From contig NZ_JACYXZ010000003.1 of the NCBI RefSeq assembly GCF_014842875.1, positions 620,001 through 684,000 on the forward strand: a stretch of DNA of 64,000 nt, given 5' to 3'. Made by a program: the position numbers and the translations under genes. Source of the stretch: Nocardioides donggukensis (GTDB lineage Bacteria; Actinomycetota; Actinomycetes; Propionibacteriales; Nocardioidaceae). Below, piece after piece: positions 49,989 to 59,833 of the stretch. Every line of letters starts with the position of its first letter. The first letter of the stretch is position 1. The notes under the pieces are model-generated. The model was not told where the DNA came from and searched no databases. It saw nothing but the letters and a program-made list of their open reading frames with translations.

Positions 49989-51722
49989 GTGACCACGTCT
50001 ACGCAACCGACCAGCCTCGACCGACGTACCGTCCTGAAGTCCTCCGCGGCCACCGCCGGCGCCGCGACCCTGGTGGCCGGCTCCGGCCGGGCCACGGCCA
50101 GCCGCGGGCCGTTCCGGCACGGCGTCGCCTCCGGGGACCCGCTCCCGCACGCCGTCGTGCTCTGGACTCGGGTGACCCCCACCGACGCCGCCACCCCCGG
50201 CTCGGGGGTGGGGCCGCGGACATCGGTCACCTGGCAGGTCGCCACCGACCGCGCGTTCCGCAACGTGGTCCGCTCGGGCCGGGCGGCGACCGGGCCGGCC
50301 CGCGATCACACGGTCAAGATCGACGCGACCGGGCTCCGGCCGGCACGCTGGTACTACTTCCGCTTCCGGCACCGCGGCCAGTCCAGCCCGGTCGGGCGCA
50401 CCCGCACCGCACCGGCCCGCGACGCCGACGTGGCCAACCTGCGCCTGGGCGTCGTGAGCTGCGCGAACCTCCAGGCCGGCTGGTTCAGCGCCTACCGGCA
50501 CCTCGCCGACCGCGACGACCTGCACGCCGTGCTGCACCTGGGCGACTACCTCTACGAGTACGCCCCGGGCGAGTACGGCTACGGCCGGGAGAACGCCGAC
50601 ATCCGACCGCACCGGCCGGCGCGGGAGATGGTCTCGCTGGCCGACTACCGACAGCGGCACGGGCAGTACAAGCGCGACCCCGACCTGCAGCGCCTGCACG
50701 CGGCGTACCCGTTCATCGTCACCTGGGACGACCACGAGGTCACCAACGACCAGTGGCGCGACGGCGCCGAGAACCACCAGGCCGACGAGGGCGGCTACCG
50801 GGTCCGCCGGGCCCGGGCGCACCGCGCGTACGACGAGTGGATGCCGGTCCGGATGAACGGCACCGCGGACCTGCGCGACGGCACCCGGCTCTTCCGGCGG
50901 CTGTCGTTCGGCACGCTCGCGGAGCTGAGCATGCTCGACCTGCGCACCCACCGCGACCAGCAGGTCGCCTCAAGCGTGCCCGAGTCGCCGGTCGGGCCGT
51001 ACGCCGACCCCGAGCTCAGCGACCCCGACCGCACCATCACCGGACGCCGGCAGATGGACTGGCTCAAGGACTCGCTGGCCCGCGACCGCGCCCAGTGGAA
51101 GCTGGTCGGCAACCCGGTGATGATCGCGCCGGTCACGTTCGGCTCGGTGCCGCGCGACCTGATCGGCCCGGTCAACGACGTGACCGGCCTGCTGCCCGAC
51201 GACGGCCTGGCCTACAACGCCGACCAGTGGGACGGCTACACCGACGACCGGCGCGAGGTCTTCGCCCACATCCGTGACCGCGGCGTCACCGACACCGTCT
51301 TCCTCACCGGCGACATCCACTCCGGCTGGGCGTGCGACCTGCCGTACGACGTGGGGGCCTACCCCGCCGCCCGGGAGAGCGCCGGTGTCGAGTTCGTGTG
51401 CACCTCGGTGACCAGCAACAACCTCAAGGACATCACCGGCACCCCGCCCGGCACCAGCAGCCGGGCGGTGGAGACCGCGATCATGGCCGGCAACCGGCAC
51501 GTGAGGTACCTCGACTTCGACAACCACGGCTACTCGGTCCTCGACATCACCCCGGCCCGGGTGCAGATGGACTGGTACGTCATCGGCGACCGGGCCGACC
51601 GGCGGGCCGGGGTGCGGTGGAGCGCGTCCTACGCGTGCGACTCCGGCACCCAGCGGGTGCGCCCGGTGGGTGGGCCGGTCACGGGACCGGTCGAGGTGCC
51701 GGCTCGGGAGGGTGGTGCGTGA
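49989..51722 (+). CDS. alkaline phosphatase D family protein (PhoD-like)
   Basis: A 577-residue exported phosphatase/phosphodiesterase. Its Tat signal (LDRRTVLKS, hydrophobic stretch, ATASRG) is followed by an N-terminal fibronectin-like PhoD domain (FRHGVASGDPLPHAVVLWTR). The metallophosphatase core follows, with LGVVSCANLQAGW, HLGDYLYEY, TWDDHEVTND and FLTGDIHSGWACD carrying the metal ligands. GTG 49989 starts it. It overlaps the next phosphatase gene by 1 nt (TGATG), so the two are coexpressed, suggesting joint phosphate scavenging. Confidence 0.93.
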   Translation: MTTSTQPTSLDRRTVLKSSAATAGAATLVAGSGRATASRGPFRHGVASGDPLPHAVVLWTRVTPTDAATPGSGVGPRTSVTWQVATDRAFRNVVRSGRAATGPARDHTVKIDATGLRPARWYYFRFRHRGQSSPVGRTRTAPARDADVANLRLGVVSCANLQAGWFSAYRHLADRDDLHAVLHLGDYLYEYAPGEYGYGRENADIRPHRPAREMVSLADYRQRHGQYKRDPDLQRLHAAYPFIVTWDDHEVTNDQWRDGAENHQADEGGYRVRRARAHRAYDEWMPVRMNGTADLRDGTRLFRRLSFGTLAELSMLDLRTHRDQQVASSVPESPVGPYADPELSDPDRTITGRRQMDWLKDSLARDRAQWKLVGNPVMIAPVTFGSVPRDLIGPVNDVTGLLPDDGLAYNADQWDGYTDDRREVFAHIRDRGVTDTVFLTGDIHSGWACDLPYDVGAYPAARESAGVEFVCTSVTSNNLKDITGTPPGTSSRAVETAIMAGNRHVRYLDFDNHGYSVLDITPARVQMDWYVIGDRADRRAGVRWSASYACDSGTQRVRPVGGPVTGPVEVPAREGGA

Positions 51723-53035
51723 TGGCCTCGACGGGCTCGCCCAGCGCGACCGGCTCGACCAGCGTGACCGGCCCGGCCAGCGTCACCGGTGGGGTGGGCC
51801 GGCGATCCCTGCTCAAGGTGGCCGGAGCCGGCGGCGCCGGCCTGCTGTTCTCCTCCGCGCTCGGGGCACCGGCGGCCGCGGCCGGCGGGAGGCGGTGCTA
51901 CGTGCTGGTGCTCGACGGGCTGCGCCCGGGTGAGATCTCGGGCGGACTGATGCCTAACGTGCGGGCGCTGCGCGACGGCGGGCGGAGCTTCCCGCGGGCC
52001 TCCTCGCTGCCGGTCGCCGAGACCATCCCCAACCACGTGATGATGATGACCGGTGTGCGGCCCGACCGCAGCGGCGTGCCCGCGAACACGATCTACGACC
52101 GCCGGCTCGGCGAGGTGCGCGAGCTCGACCGGCCCTCCGACCTGCGCGCGGACACCGTCATCGAGCAGCTCAACCGGACCGGGCGGGCCACCGGCACGGT
52201 GCTGAGCAAGGAGTACCTGCACGGGATCTTCGGCGAGCGCGCCAGCCACCGCTGGGAGCCGCAGCCGCTGGTGCCGGTCTCCGGTCACGCGCCGGATCAG
52301 TTCACGATGGACGCCGCGATCTCCATGGTCGAGGAGTTCGACCCGCACCTGGTCTTCGTCAACCTCGGTGACGTGGACCGGGTCGGCCACAGCGACGTCA
52401 GTGGCACCACGCTCGCCCTGGCCCGCCGCGCCGCCCTGGTCTCCACCGACCAGCAGGTGAAGCGGTTCGTGGACCTGTTGAAGGACACGGGCCGCTGGGA
52501 GCGGTCACTGGTCGTGGTGCTCGCCGACCACTCGATGGACTGGTCGACGCCGGGCGACCTGATCTCGCTGCAACCGGTCATGGACGCCGACCCGCTGCTC
52601 GCCGGCAAGGTCCGGATCGCGCAGAACGGCGGCGCCGACCTGCTGTACTGGGTCGGCGGGGCGAAGCGGCGTGAGGCCGCGGTGGCCCGGATGCGCGCAC
52701 TGGCCGAGCGGCACCCGGGGGTGCTGGTGGCGCACGACCGCGCCGCGCAGCGGTCCTCGCTCCGGCTGGGGCGCCGGGCCGGCGACGTCGTGGTCTGGTG
52801 CCGGGCCGGTTGGCGGTTCAGCGACCCCGACGCCACGGCCAACCCGATCCCGGGCAACCACGGCCACCCCGCGTCGTACCCGATCCCGTTCTTCCTCGCC
52901 GGCGGGCACCGCCTGGTCCGGGCGGGCACCACCTCCTCGGCGCACGCGCACACCGTCGACGTGGCGCCGACGGTGGCGCGGTTCTTCGGCCTCGACGCAC
53001 CGCCCGGCGGCTGGGACGGCCGGCGCCGGATCTGA
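51722..53035 (+). CDS. exported alkaline phosphatase-superfamily (nucleotide pyrophosphatase-like) protein
   Basis: A 437-residue protein with a Tat-type signal (GRRSLLKVAGAGGAGLLF ... APAAAA). The phosphodiesterase core includes VLVLDGLRPGEI (first metal Asp), a nucleophile region SSLPVAETIPNHVMMMTG, NTIYD, FVNLGDVDRVGHSD, LADHSMDW and NHGHPA near the C-terminus, the metal-ligand pattern of type I phosphodiesterases. It follows phoD-like with a 1-nt overlap. Confidence 0.9.
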   Translation: MASTGSPSATGSTSVTGPASVTGGVGRRSLLKVAGAGGAGLLFSSALGAPAAAAGGRRCYVLVLDGLRPGEISGGLMPNVRALRDGGRSFPRASSLPVAETIPNHVMMMTGVRPDRSGVPANTIYDRRLGEVRELDRPSDLRADTVIEQLNRTGRATGTVLSKEYLHGIFGERASHRWEPQPLVPVSGHAPDQFTMDAAISMVEEFDPHLVFVNLGDVDRVGHSDVSGTTLALARRAALVSTDQQVKRFVDLLKDTGRWERSLVVVLADHSMDWSTPGDLISLQPVMDADPLLAGKVRIAQNGGADLLYWVGGAKRREAAVARMRALAERHPGVLVAHDRAAQRSSLRLGRRAGDVVVWCRAGWRFSDPDATANPIPGNHGHPASYPIPFFLAGGHRLVRAGTTSSAHAHTVDVAPTVARFFGLDAPPGGWDGRRRI

Positions 53036-53063
53036 GGCGCCGGATCTGAGGCGGCGGATCTGC
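53022..53063. repeat. three contiguous 14-bp repeats across a stop codon
   Basis: GGCGCCGGATCTGA (53022-53035), an exact copy (53036-53049) and a copy with two changes (53050-53063). The first copy contains the gene's stop codon, so the second duplicates it. Probably replication slippage. Confidence 0.7.
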
Positions 53064-53224
53064 GGCTGGCGCGTCCGCCGCCCCCGGCCCCTCCCGGCGC
53101 CCCGTGGGACCCGGGCGGCCCGGGCGACCACGCCGAACCGGCGTGGCCGGATCGGCGTGGCCGGATCGGGTGGTTCCGGCCCGTTCCGCCCACACGCACG
53201 GGCGACTGACCCCATCATGACCGC

Positions 53225-55195
53225 ATGCGCCGCTTCCCCCTGGTGCCGCTGGTCCTCGGGATCGCGCTGGCCGTCTCGCTCACCACGCCCGCCCTCGCCG
53301 GACCGTCGGCGGATCCCGCACCCGGCCCCGGCATCGGCCCGGACGCGCGGCTGCGCGCCGCCGCCGCGGTCAACGGGATGTCCGCCACCCGGCTCGAGCG
53401 TCTGCTCGAGCGGGACCCCGCGGCCCGGCTGGACCGCGGCGGCCGGCTGTTCTACCGCGACACCGCCAAGGCGGGTGCCGCGGGCGGCGCGGAGAGCGGG
53501 GGGCCGACGACCTCGGCCCGCGCCGTACCGGCGGCGCCTTTCCCCTACGCCGAGACCTTCACCCTGCACAGCCGCCCGGGGTCGAACCGGACCATCTACC
53601 TCGACTTCGACGGCCACAGCGTTGTCGACACCGCCTGGAACGACCAGGCCGGGGTGCAAGCGCGCAACTACCCGGGGCTCAGCCTCGACGCATCGGCAAC
53701 CTTCAGCGATGCCGAGCGCGACATCGTCCAGGACGTGTGGCTGCGGGTCAGTGAGGACTTCGCGCCGTACGACGTCGACGTCACCACCCAGGACCCGGGC
53801 CGGGCCGGGCTCACCCGCGACAGCAGCGGGGACCAGGTCTTCGGGGTGCGCGCCCTGGTCACGCCCGTGAACTGGTGTGGCGGCGGCTGCCTCGGCGTCG
53901 CCTACGTCGACGTGTTCGACAAGGTGTCGTCGACGGGGTACTTCCAGCCGGCGTGGGCCTTCTCCGACGAGGTGGACAACGACCCCATCCAGATCGCGGA
54001 GACGATCACGCACGAGGTCGGGCACACGCTCGCTCTGAACCACGACGGGCAGAACAGCGGGTCCGCCTACTACGTCGGACACGGCATCTGGAGCCCGGTC
54101 ATGGGTGCGGCGTACGGCGCGCTCACCCAGTTCAGCAAGGGTGAGTACGTCGATCCGGACAACCTCCAGGACGACCTGGCCGTGATGGCGAAGTCTGGCA
54201 TCGCCTACCGGCAGGACGACCACACCGTGCCCACGGGAGCCCCTCTCTCACGAGCGGTGACTGGTGTGATCGGCCGCCGCACGGACACCGACACGTTCGC
54301 GGTCACCCAGGGCTGCGCCGGCCCGTTCACCGCCACTGCCTCCCCCGCTCCCCGCGGCCCGAACCTCGACATCCGGCTGACATTGCGGAGCGCGGACGGA
54401 TCCTTGGTGAGCAGCAACGATCCGCCGTCGGGCCGGGGCGCCAACGACTTCGAGGCGGTCGGGCTCGACGCGCAGGTCACCTCGAGCAACCTGCCGGCCG
54501 GCAGCTACACCCTCGAGATCGACGGCGTCGGTGCCGGCAATCCTCGGAGCACGGGCTACTCCGACTACGGCAGCATCGGCGGGTACTCGCTCGACGTCGA
54601 TGCGTCCTGCGCCGTCGCGGCTGCACCGACCCAACTCAACTCCCTGACCGGATCGGCCACGCCGACGTCGGTCACCGCCACGTGGCGACCTCCGACCAGC
54701 AACGGCGGCTCCGCCGTCACCGGCTACCTCCTCACGTTCGGAGGTACGACGGTCTCGCTCGCCGCGGACGCACGGGAGCACACCTTCACCGGCCTGGCAC
54801 CGGGCACCGACTACGCCCTGCGGGTGCACGCGGTGAACGCCGTCGGCGCCGGCCCCGAGCGGGCGATCTCGGTGCGCACCCCGGCCACCCGGCCGGGTGC
54901 GGCCCGGATCCGCGACGCGGTGGCTGGCTCCCCCGGCGGGAAGGTGACCGCGAAGGCCCGGTGGCGGGCTCCCCTGGAGTCCGGTGGCTCGACGCGCACG
55001 CGGTACAAGCTCCGGGCGTTGAGGGTGGACTCCAGCGGGGACGTCGTGGGGCGGAAGACCGTCACCGTCGACCCGGACCGCCGCAAGAAGGTCGTGAAGC
55101 TGGCGCCGGGCCGGTACGTGTTCCGGGTGCGTGCGGTGAACGCGGTCGGCGCCGGACCCTGGTCACCGAAGTCCAACCGGGTCCGAGCCCGCTGA
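53225..55195 (+). CDS. secreted zinc metalloprotease-like protein with fibronectin III domains
   Basis: A 656-residue exported protein. The signal peptide ends near residue 26 (TPALAG). The zincin core carries the extended motif HEVGHTLALNH (263-273) followed by Asp, the metzincin-type third His at 273. A propeptide-like region (about 27-105) precedes strand TIYLDFDGHSV. A beta-sandwich resembling a bacterial pre-peptidase C-terminal domain follows at about 340-465, then two fibronectin type III domains (about 468-550 and 557-655, each with YxLRVHAVNAVGAGP-like ends). Confidence 0.88.
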   Translation: MRRFPLVPLVLGIALAVSLTTPALAGPSADPAPGPGIGPDARLRAAAAVNGMSATRLERLLERDPAARLDRGGRLFYRDTAKAGAAGGAESGGPTTSARAVPAAPFPYAETFTLHSRPGSNRTIYLDFDGHSVVDTAWNDQAGVQARNYPGLSLDASATFSDAERDIVQDVWLRVSEDFAPYDVDVTTQDPGRAGLTRDSSGDQVFGVRALVTPVNWCGGGCLGVAYVDVFDKVSSTGYFQPAWAFSDEVDNDPIQIAETITHEVGHTLALNHDGQNSGSAYYVGHGIWSPVMGAAYGALTQFSKGEYVDPDNLQDDLAVMAKSGIAYRQDDHTVPTGAPLSRAVTGVIGRRTDTDTFAVTQGCAGPFTATASPAPRGPNLDIRLTLRSADGSLVSSNDPPSGRGANDFEAVGLDAQVTSSNLPAGSYTLEIDGVGAGNPRSTGYSDYGSIGGYSLDVDASCAVAAAPTQLNSLTGSATPTSVTATWRPPTSNGGSAVTGYLLTFGGTTVSLAADAREHTFTGLAPGTDYALRVHAVNAVGAGPERAISVRTPATRPGAARIRDAVAGSPGGKVTAKARWRAPLESGGSTRTRYKLRALRVDSSGDVVGRKTVTVDPDRRKKVVKLAPGRYVFRVRAVNAVGAGPWSPKSNRVRAR

Positions 55196-55200
55196 GACGC

Positions 55201-55311
55201 CGACCCGTCGCTTGTGTCGGGTTGAGACACCTCGACCCGTCGCTTGTGTCGGGCGCTCGGTGACACAAGCGACAGGTCGGCGGTCTGGAGGCCTACACAA
55301 GCGACGGGTCA
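55201..55311. repeat. four copies of a 16-bp motif, two direct and two inverted
   Basis: GACCCGTCGCTTGTGT occurs at 55202-55217 and 55235-55250. Its reverse complement occurs at 55263-55278 (one mismatch) and 55295-55310. The array fills the gap between two convergent genes and overlaps the helicase stop. It can fold into large alternative hairpins and may serve as a bidirectional terminator or a mobile palindromic repeat. Confidence 0.75.
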
Positions 55312-57378
55312 GGGGGCGTTGGGGGTGGCGAGGCGGGTCAACGCCTGGCGCACCACCTGTGCGTCCTGCGTGGCCCACATCGGGGGCAGGCTGGCCTTCA
55401 GGAAGCCGCCGTACCGGGCGGTCGCCAGGCGCGGGTCGAGCACCGCGACCACGCCGCGGTCCTCGGTGGTGCGGATCAGGCGACCCGAGCCCTGGGCCAG
55501 CAGCAGCGCCGCATGGGTGGCCGCGACCTGCATGAACCCGTTGCCCCCGGCCTGGTCGACCGCGCGTTGGCGGGCCGACATCAACGGGTCGTCGGGCCGG
55601 GGGAACGGGATCCGGTCGATGATCACCAGCTGGCAGGTCTCCCCCGGCACGTCGAGGCCCTGCCAGAGGCTGAGGGTCCCGAAGAGACAGGTGTGCGGGT
55701 CCTCGACGAACTGGCGGCCGAGCTCGGCCAGCTGGGCGTCCCCCTGGGCCAGGGTGGTCAGGTGCGGCAGCCGGCGGCGTACCTCCTCGGCGGCGGTCTC
55801 CGCGGCCCGACGGCTCGAGAACAGGCCGAGGGTGCGACCCTGGGCGGCGTCGACCAGGTCGGTGATCTCGTCCAGCTGGGCAGACCCGAGGCCGTCCCGG
55901 CCCGGTGGGGGCAGGTGCCGGGCGAGGTACAGGATGGCCTGCTTGCCGTAGTCGAACGGGGAGCCGACGTCCAGGCCCCGCCACGGCTGCGGGTCCTGGC
56001 CCCCGTCGCCCCCGTCGGCCCGGTCGCCCCCGTCGGTGCCTCCCGGACCCCGGTCCGAGGCCGGCAGGTCGGGGCCCGGCACCTCCGGCGCCGTCACCCG
56101 CTCGGTCGGCTTCAGCCCGACCGAGGTCGCCACCGCCGTGAAGTCGCCGCCGAGCATCAGGGTGGCGGAGGTGAACACCACCGTCTTCTCGGCCAGCAGC
56201 TTGTCGCGCATGGGACCCCACACCTGGAGCGGCGCCACACACAGCTGGGGACCGCCACGGGCCGGGTCCCGGTCGTTGCGCCAGAGCACGTCGGTGGCCA
56301 GGTCGGCGGCCATCCGGTCGGCGTGGTCGAACACCTCCTGCACCATCGCCTTGGCCTGCGCCCGTCCTGCGTCCGCGTCGGCGTCCTTGTCCTTCGGCAT
56401 GGCGCCCACACAGGCCCGGGCCGCGTCACGGACCAGGACGAGCGCGTCGCCGAGGTCGCCGGGCAGGGAGTCGAGCCGGCCCGGGGCGAGTGCCGAGAGC
56501 GCGTCGCCCAGCGCCCCGGCCGCGTCGTCCAGGTCGTTGGCCTCGTCGCCGTCGACGTGCCGCTGGGCCCGGCGGGCGGCCCGCTCCACCTCGCTGGCGC
56601 TCAGCTCGTCGGTCGCCGCCTGGGTGATCCGGGAGACCACCTCATGGGCCTCGTCGACCACGACGACGTCGTAGTCGGGGATCATCGGGATCCCCTCGAC
56701 GGCGTCGATGGCCAGCAGGGAGTGGTTGGTCACCACCAGCTGGGAGTCGGCCGCGCGGTCCTTCGCGAGCTCGGCGAAGCACTCCTCGCCGAACGGGCAC
56801 CGGGCCTTGCCGAGGCACTCGCGTGCCGACACCGACACCTGCCGCCAGACCCGGTCGGTGTGCCGGGGGGCGTTGTCGCGCTCACCGGTGCCCCGCGACG
56901 TCGCCTCGCCCTCGGCCCACTCGCGCATCGCCAGCACCTCGGCCCCCAGCGAGCCGGCCGGGACGTCGACCAGGGTGCCCTGGTCGTCGGGCACGCCCTC
57001 CCGGATCCGGTGCAGGCACGCGTAGTTGGAGCGGCCCTTGAGGACGGCGTACGACGGGTCGACGTCGTCGTGACCGCCGACCGCCTCCACCAGCCGGGGC
57101 AGGTCGCGCTCGACCAGCTGGTGCTGCAGGGCGAGGGTCGCGGTGGCGATGACCACGCGGTCCCCGTGCAGGAGGCTCGGGACCAGGTAGGCCAGCGACT
57201 TGCCGGTGCCGGTGCCGGCCTGGACGAGCAGGTGCTGCCGCTCGCGCAGGGCGTCGGCGACCGCCTCGGCCATCTGCACCTGTCCGGGGCGCTCCTGGCC
57301 GCCGAGGGCGGAGACCGCCTCGGCGAGCACCTCGCGCACGCGCCGGGTCTCCTCGGCGGGCGGATCGGCTTCGGGCAC
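55309..57378 (-). CDS. DinG/XPD-like ATP-dependent DNA helicase
   Basis: A 689-residue superfamily 2 helicase with Walker A AGTGTGKS (54-61), DEAH box (242-245) and the iron-sulphur cluster cysteines Cys121, Cys188, Cys194 and Cys200 (NYAC, ARECLGKARCPFGEEC). A C-terminal motif VI is seen as QGSGRLIRTTEDRG. It unwinds DNA 5'-3' in repair. I see no LexA box directly upstream. The Gly/Asp-rich insert GGTDGGDRADGGDGGQ (about 440-460) is probably disordered. Confidence 0.92.
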   Translation of the reverse strand: MPEADPPAEETRRVREVLAEAVSALGGQERPGQVQMAEAVADALRERQHLLVQAGTGTGKSLAYLVPSLLHGDRVVIATATLALQHQLVERDLPRLVEAVGGHDDVDPSYAVLKGRSNYACLHRIREGVPDDQGTLVDVPAGSLGAEVLAMREWAEGEATSRGTGERDNAPRHTDRVWRQVSVSARECLGKARCPFGEECFAELAKDRAADSQLVVTNHSLLAIDAVEGIPMIPDYDVVVVDEAHEVVSRITQAATDELSASEVERAARRAQRHVDGDEANDLDDAAGALGDALSALAPGRLDSLPGDLGDALVLVRDAARACVGAMPKDKDADADAGRAQAKAMVQEVFDHADRMAADLATDVLWRNDRDPARGGPQLCVAPLQVWGPMRDKLLAEKTVVFTSATLMLGGDFTAVATSVGLKPTERVTAPEVPGPDLPASDRGPGGTDGGDRADGGDGGQDPQPWRGLDVGSPFDYGKQAILYLARHLPPPGRDGLGSAQLDEITDLVDAAQGRTLGLFSSRRAAETAAEEVRRRLPHLTTLAQGDAQLAELGRQFVEDPHTCLFGTLSLWQGLDVPGETCQLVIIDRIPFPRPDDPLMSARQRAVDQAGGNGFMQVAATHAALLLAQGSGRLIRTTEDRGVVAVLDPRLATARYGGFLKASLPPMWATQDAQVVRQALTRLATPNAP

Positions 57379-57479
57379 CGCAGAACCCTACAAGCACCCA
57401 CCCCTCCCGCCCGGGTCGCGTGCACACCTGGTGGCCGGGGCAGCCACCTGAGCCCTCGAACCCGCTCGGGACAGGGGGA

Positions 57480-59744
57480 TCAGACGACGGCGCCGGAGTC
57501 CTCCGGGTCGCGCTCCTTGCGCTCCCGCCTCTCCCGCGAGAACGGCGCCCGCTCCTGGAAGTAGGTGAGCAGCGGCGTGGCGGTGAACACCGAGGAGTAG
57601 GTGCCGATGGCGAGACCGATCAACAGTGCGATCGCGAAGTCCCGCAGCGAGTCGCCGCCGAGCACGGCGAGCGCGGCGAGGATGAACATCGCGCCGAGGC
57701 CGGTGTTGACCGTGCGCGGCATCGTCTCGATCGAGGCGCGGTTCGCCACCTCGGGGAACGTGCCGGTGCTGGTGCCGGTCCAGCGTTCTCGGATGCGGTC
57801 GAAGACGACCACGGTGTCGTTGACGGACAGACCGATGATCGTCAGCGCGGCGGCCAGGAAGACGCCGTCGATCGGCTTGCCCAACCAGGCGAAGACACCG
57901 GTCACGATGATCACGTCGTGGAACATCGCGATCACCGCCGCGACACCGAAGGTCCACTTGAACCGCACCGCGAGGTAGAGCATCTGCACCGCGAGCGCGA
58001 TCCCGAACGCGATCAGTGCCTTGTTGCGCAGCTCGGTGCCCAGGCTGGCGCCGATCTGCTGGTCGTCCTCCTTGGTCACGGTCCCGCCGATCTCACCGAG
58101 GGCGTCCTGGATCGACTGCTCCTCCGCGTCGGAGATCCGGCTGGTGCGCACCGTGATGTCACCGGTGTCGGCGGTCTGGACGACGGCCTCGGGGTAGCCG
58201 GCTCCGGCGACGGCGTCACGGGCGTCGTCGATCGAGACGTCCTGGGACAGCGAGTAGTCCATGGTCCGGCCGCCGGTGAACTCGACGCCGAGGTTCAGCC
58301 CGACCCCGAAGATCCCGATCAGCGCCAGCACCATGGCCGCGCCGGAGATGCCCAGCCAGCTGCGCCGCCTCGACATCAGGTCCGGGTCCTTGCGGTTCAG
58401 CCAGGTGCGGACCCGGCCGATGTTCGACAGTCCCGTGATGCCGGGCTTGCGCGAGGCCACCTTGGTCGAGACGCCGATCTCGGTGAGCACCCGGGCGATC
58501 ACCAGCGCGGAGATCATCGAGGCGATGACACCGATGGACAGCGTGACGCCGAAGCCCTTGACCGGGCCCGAAGCGAGCAGGAACAGCAGCGCCGCGGCCA
58601 GCAGCGTGGTGACGTTGGAGTCGATGATCGCCGTCCACGCCTTGTTGAACCCGGTCTGCAGCGCTCGTCGCATGCCGGCGCGCGGGTTCTCGGCGTACTC
58701 CTCCCGGGCGCGCTCGAAGACCAGCACGTTGGCATCGATCGCCAGGCCGATCGCGAGCACGAAGCCGGCCAGACCGGGCAGGGTCAGCGTCGAGCCCAGG
58801 GCGAGCAGCATGGCGTAGGAGAGCAGCGCGTACGACGCCAGCGCGATCGTCGCGAGCCCGCCCACGAGCCGGTAGATCACGAAGATGAACAGGCCGGTGA
58901 GGATCAGGCCGATGATGCCGGCCTCGATGGAGGCGTCGATGGCGGCGGCGCCGAGGGTGGGCCCGACCAGGCGGTCGGAGATGATCGTCACCGGCAGCGG
59001 CAGGGCGCCGCCCTCGATGAGGATCGCCAGGTCGCGGGCCGACTCGGCGTTGAAGTTGCCGGAGATGTTGGTGCCGTTCTCGATCCGGCTGCCGCACGGG
59101 ACCGAGACGTCGGGCGAGGAGATGATCTTCTCGTCCAGGACGATCGCGATCCGGCCCGGGTCGCCGGTCTCGCAGGCCGCCGTACCGCTCAGGTCGCCGA
59201 AGGCGTCGGAGCCCTCCCCGTCGAAGTCGACGCTGACCTCCCAGCCGACCCCCTGCTGGGGCTGGACCGCGTCGGCGGAGTTGATGTTGTCGCCGGTCAG
59301 GGCGGTCGGGCCGAGCTCGAGGATCTCGCCGGTCTCGGCGTCCTCGTAGATCACGTTGTTCTTCTTGTTCGTCTCGGCGTCGAGCGAGGCCGCCTGCCCG
59401 ATCACGGGGTGGATCGTCAGCTGGGCGGTCTGGCCGAGCGCCTCCTCCGCGTCGTCCGCGTTGTCGACGCCGGGCAGCTCGACGAGGATCCGGTCCTCGC
59501 CCTGGCGGATCAGGGTGGACTCGGAGACGCCCAGGGCGTCCACCCGGCCTCGGAGCACCTCGACCGCCTTGTCGACGTTCTCCGCGTTGGCCTCGACGTC
59601 CTCGGTGCTCTCGGCCTGCAGGATGAACTGCGCCCCGCCCCGGAGGTCCAGTCCGAGCCGCGGCTCCTTGTTGAGACCGAGGGCGACGCACCCGGCGAGG
59701 AGGCCGAGGACGAGGAGCAGACGAATGAGGGCACCGCGCGACAT
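57480..59744 (-). CDS. secDF: SecD-SecF fusion protein
   Basis: A 754-residue fused SecD and SecF. The SecD half has DLRGG (33-37), an extended P1 domain and helices with ILIEGGALPLPV and GLAIDANVLVFERAREE. The SecF half, from about residue 470, has EFTGG and GLSVNDTVVVFDRIRE. It uses proton flow to pull preproteins out of SecYEG. Actinobacteria usually have separate secD and secF next to yajC and ruvB; here the gene is fused and isolated, so it may be a second, specialised copy. ATG 59744 (MSRGAL) was chosen for the membrane start. Confidence 0.93.
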   Translation of the reverse strand: MSRGALIRLLLVLGLLAGCVALGLNKEPRLGLDLRGGAQFILQAESTEDVEANAENVDKAVEVLRGRVDALGVSESTLIRQGEDRILVELPGVDNADDAEEALGQTAQLTIHPVIGQAASLDAETNKKNNVIYEDAETGEILELGPTALTGDNINSADAVQPQQGVGWEVSVDFDGEGSDAFGDLSGTAACETGDPGRIAIVLDEKIISSPDVSVPCGSRIENGTNISGNFNAESARDLAILIEGGALPLPVTIISDRLVGPTLGAAAIDASIEAGIIGLILTGLFIFVIYRLVGGLATIALASYALLSYAMLLALGSTLTLPGLAGFVLAIGLAIDANVLVFERAREEYAENPRAGMRRALQTGFNKAWTAIIDSNVTTLLAAALLFLLASGPVKGFGVTLSIGVIASMISALVIARVLTEIGVSTKVASRKPGITGLSNIGRVRTWLNRKDPDLMSRRRSWLGISGAAMVLALIGIFGVGLNLGVEFTGGRTMDYSLSQDVSIDDARDAVAGAGYPEAVVQTADTGDITVRTSRISDAEEQSIQDALGEIGGTVTKEDDQQIGASLGTELRNKALIAFGIALAVQMLYLAVRFKWTFGVAAVIAMFHDVIIVTGVFAWLGKPIDGVFLAAALTIIGLSVNDTVVVFDRIRERWTGTSTGTFPEVANRASIETMPRTVNTGLGAMFILAALAVLGGDSLRDFAIALLIGLAIGTYSSVFTATPLLTYFQERAPFSRERRERKERDPEDSGAVV

Positions 59745-59833
59745 GGGGCACATCTTCGCCGATGTGCGGTCGGTCACCGCACCCGGGTGGGTCGCGGCGG
59801 ATGGCGTGTCGGTGCGGCGGAGGTGCCCAACGG

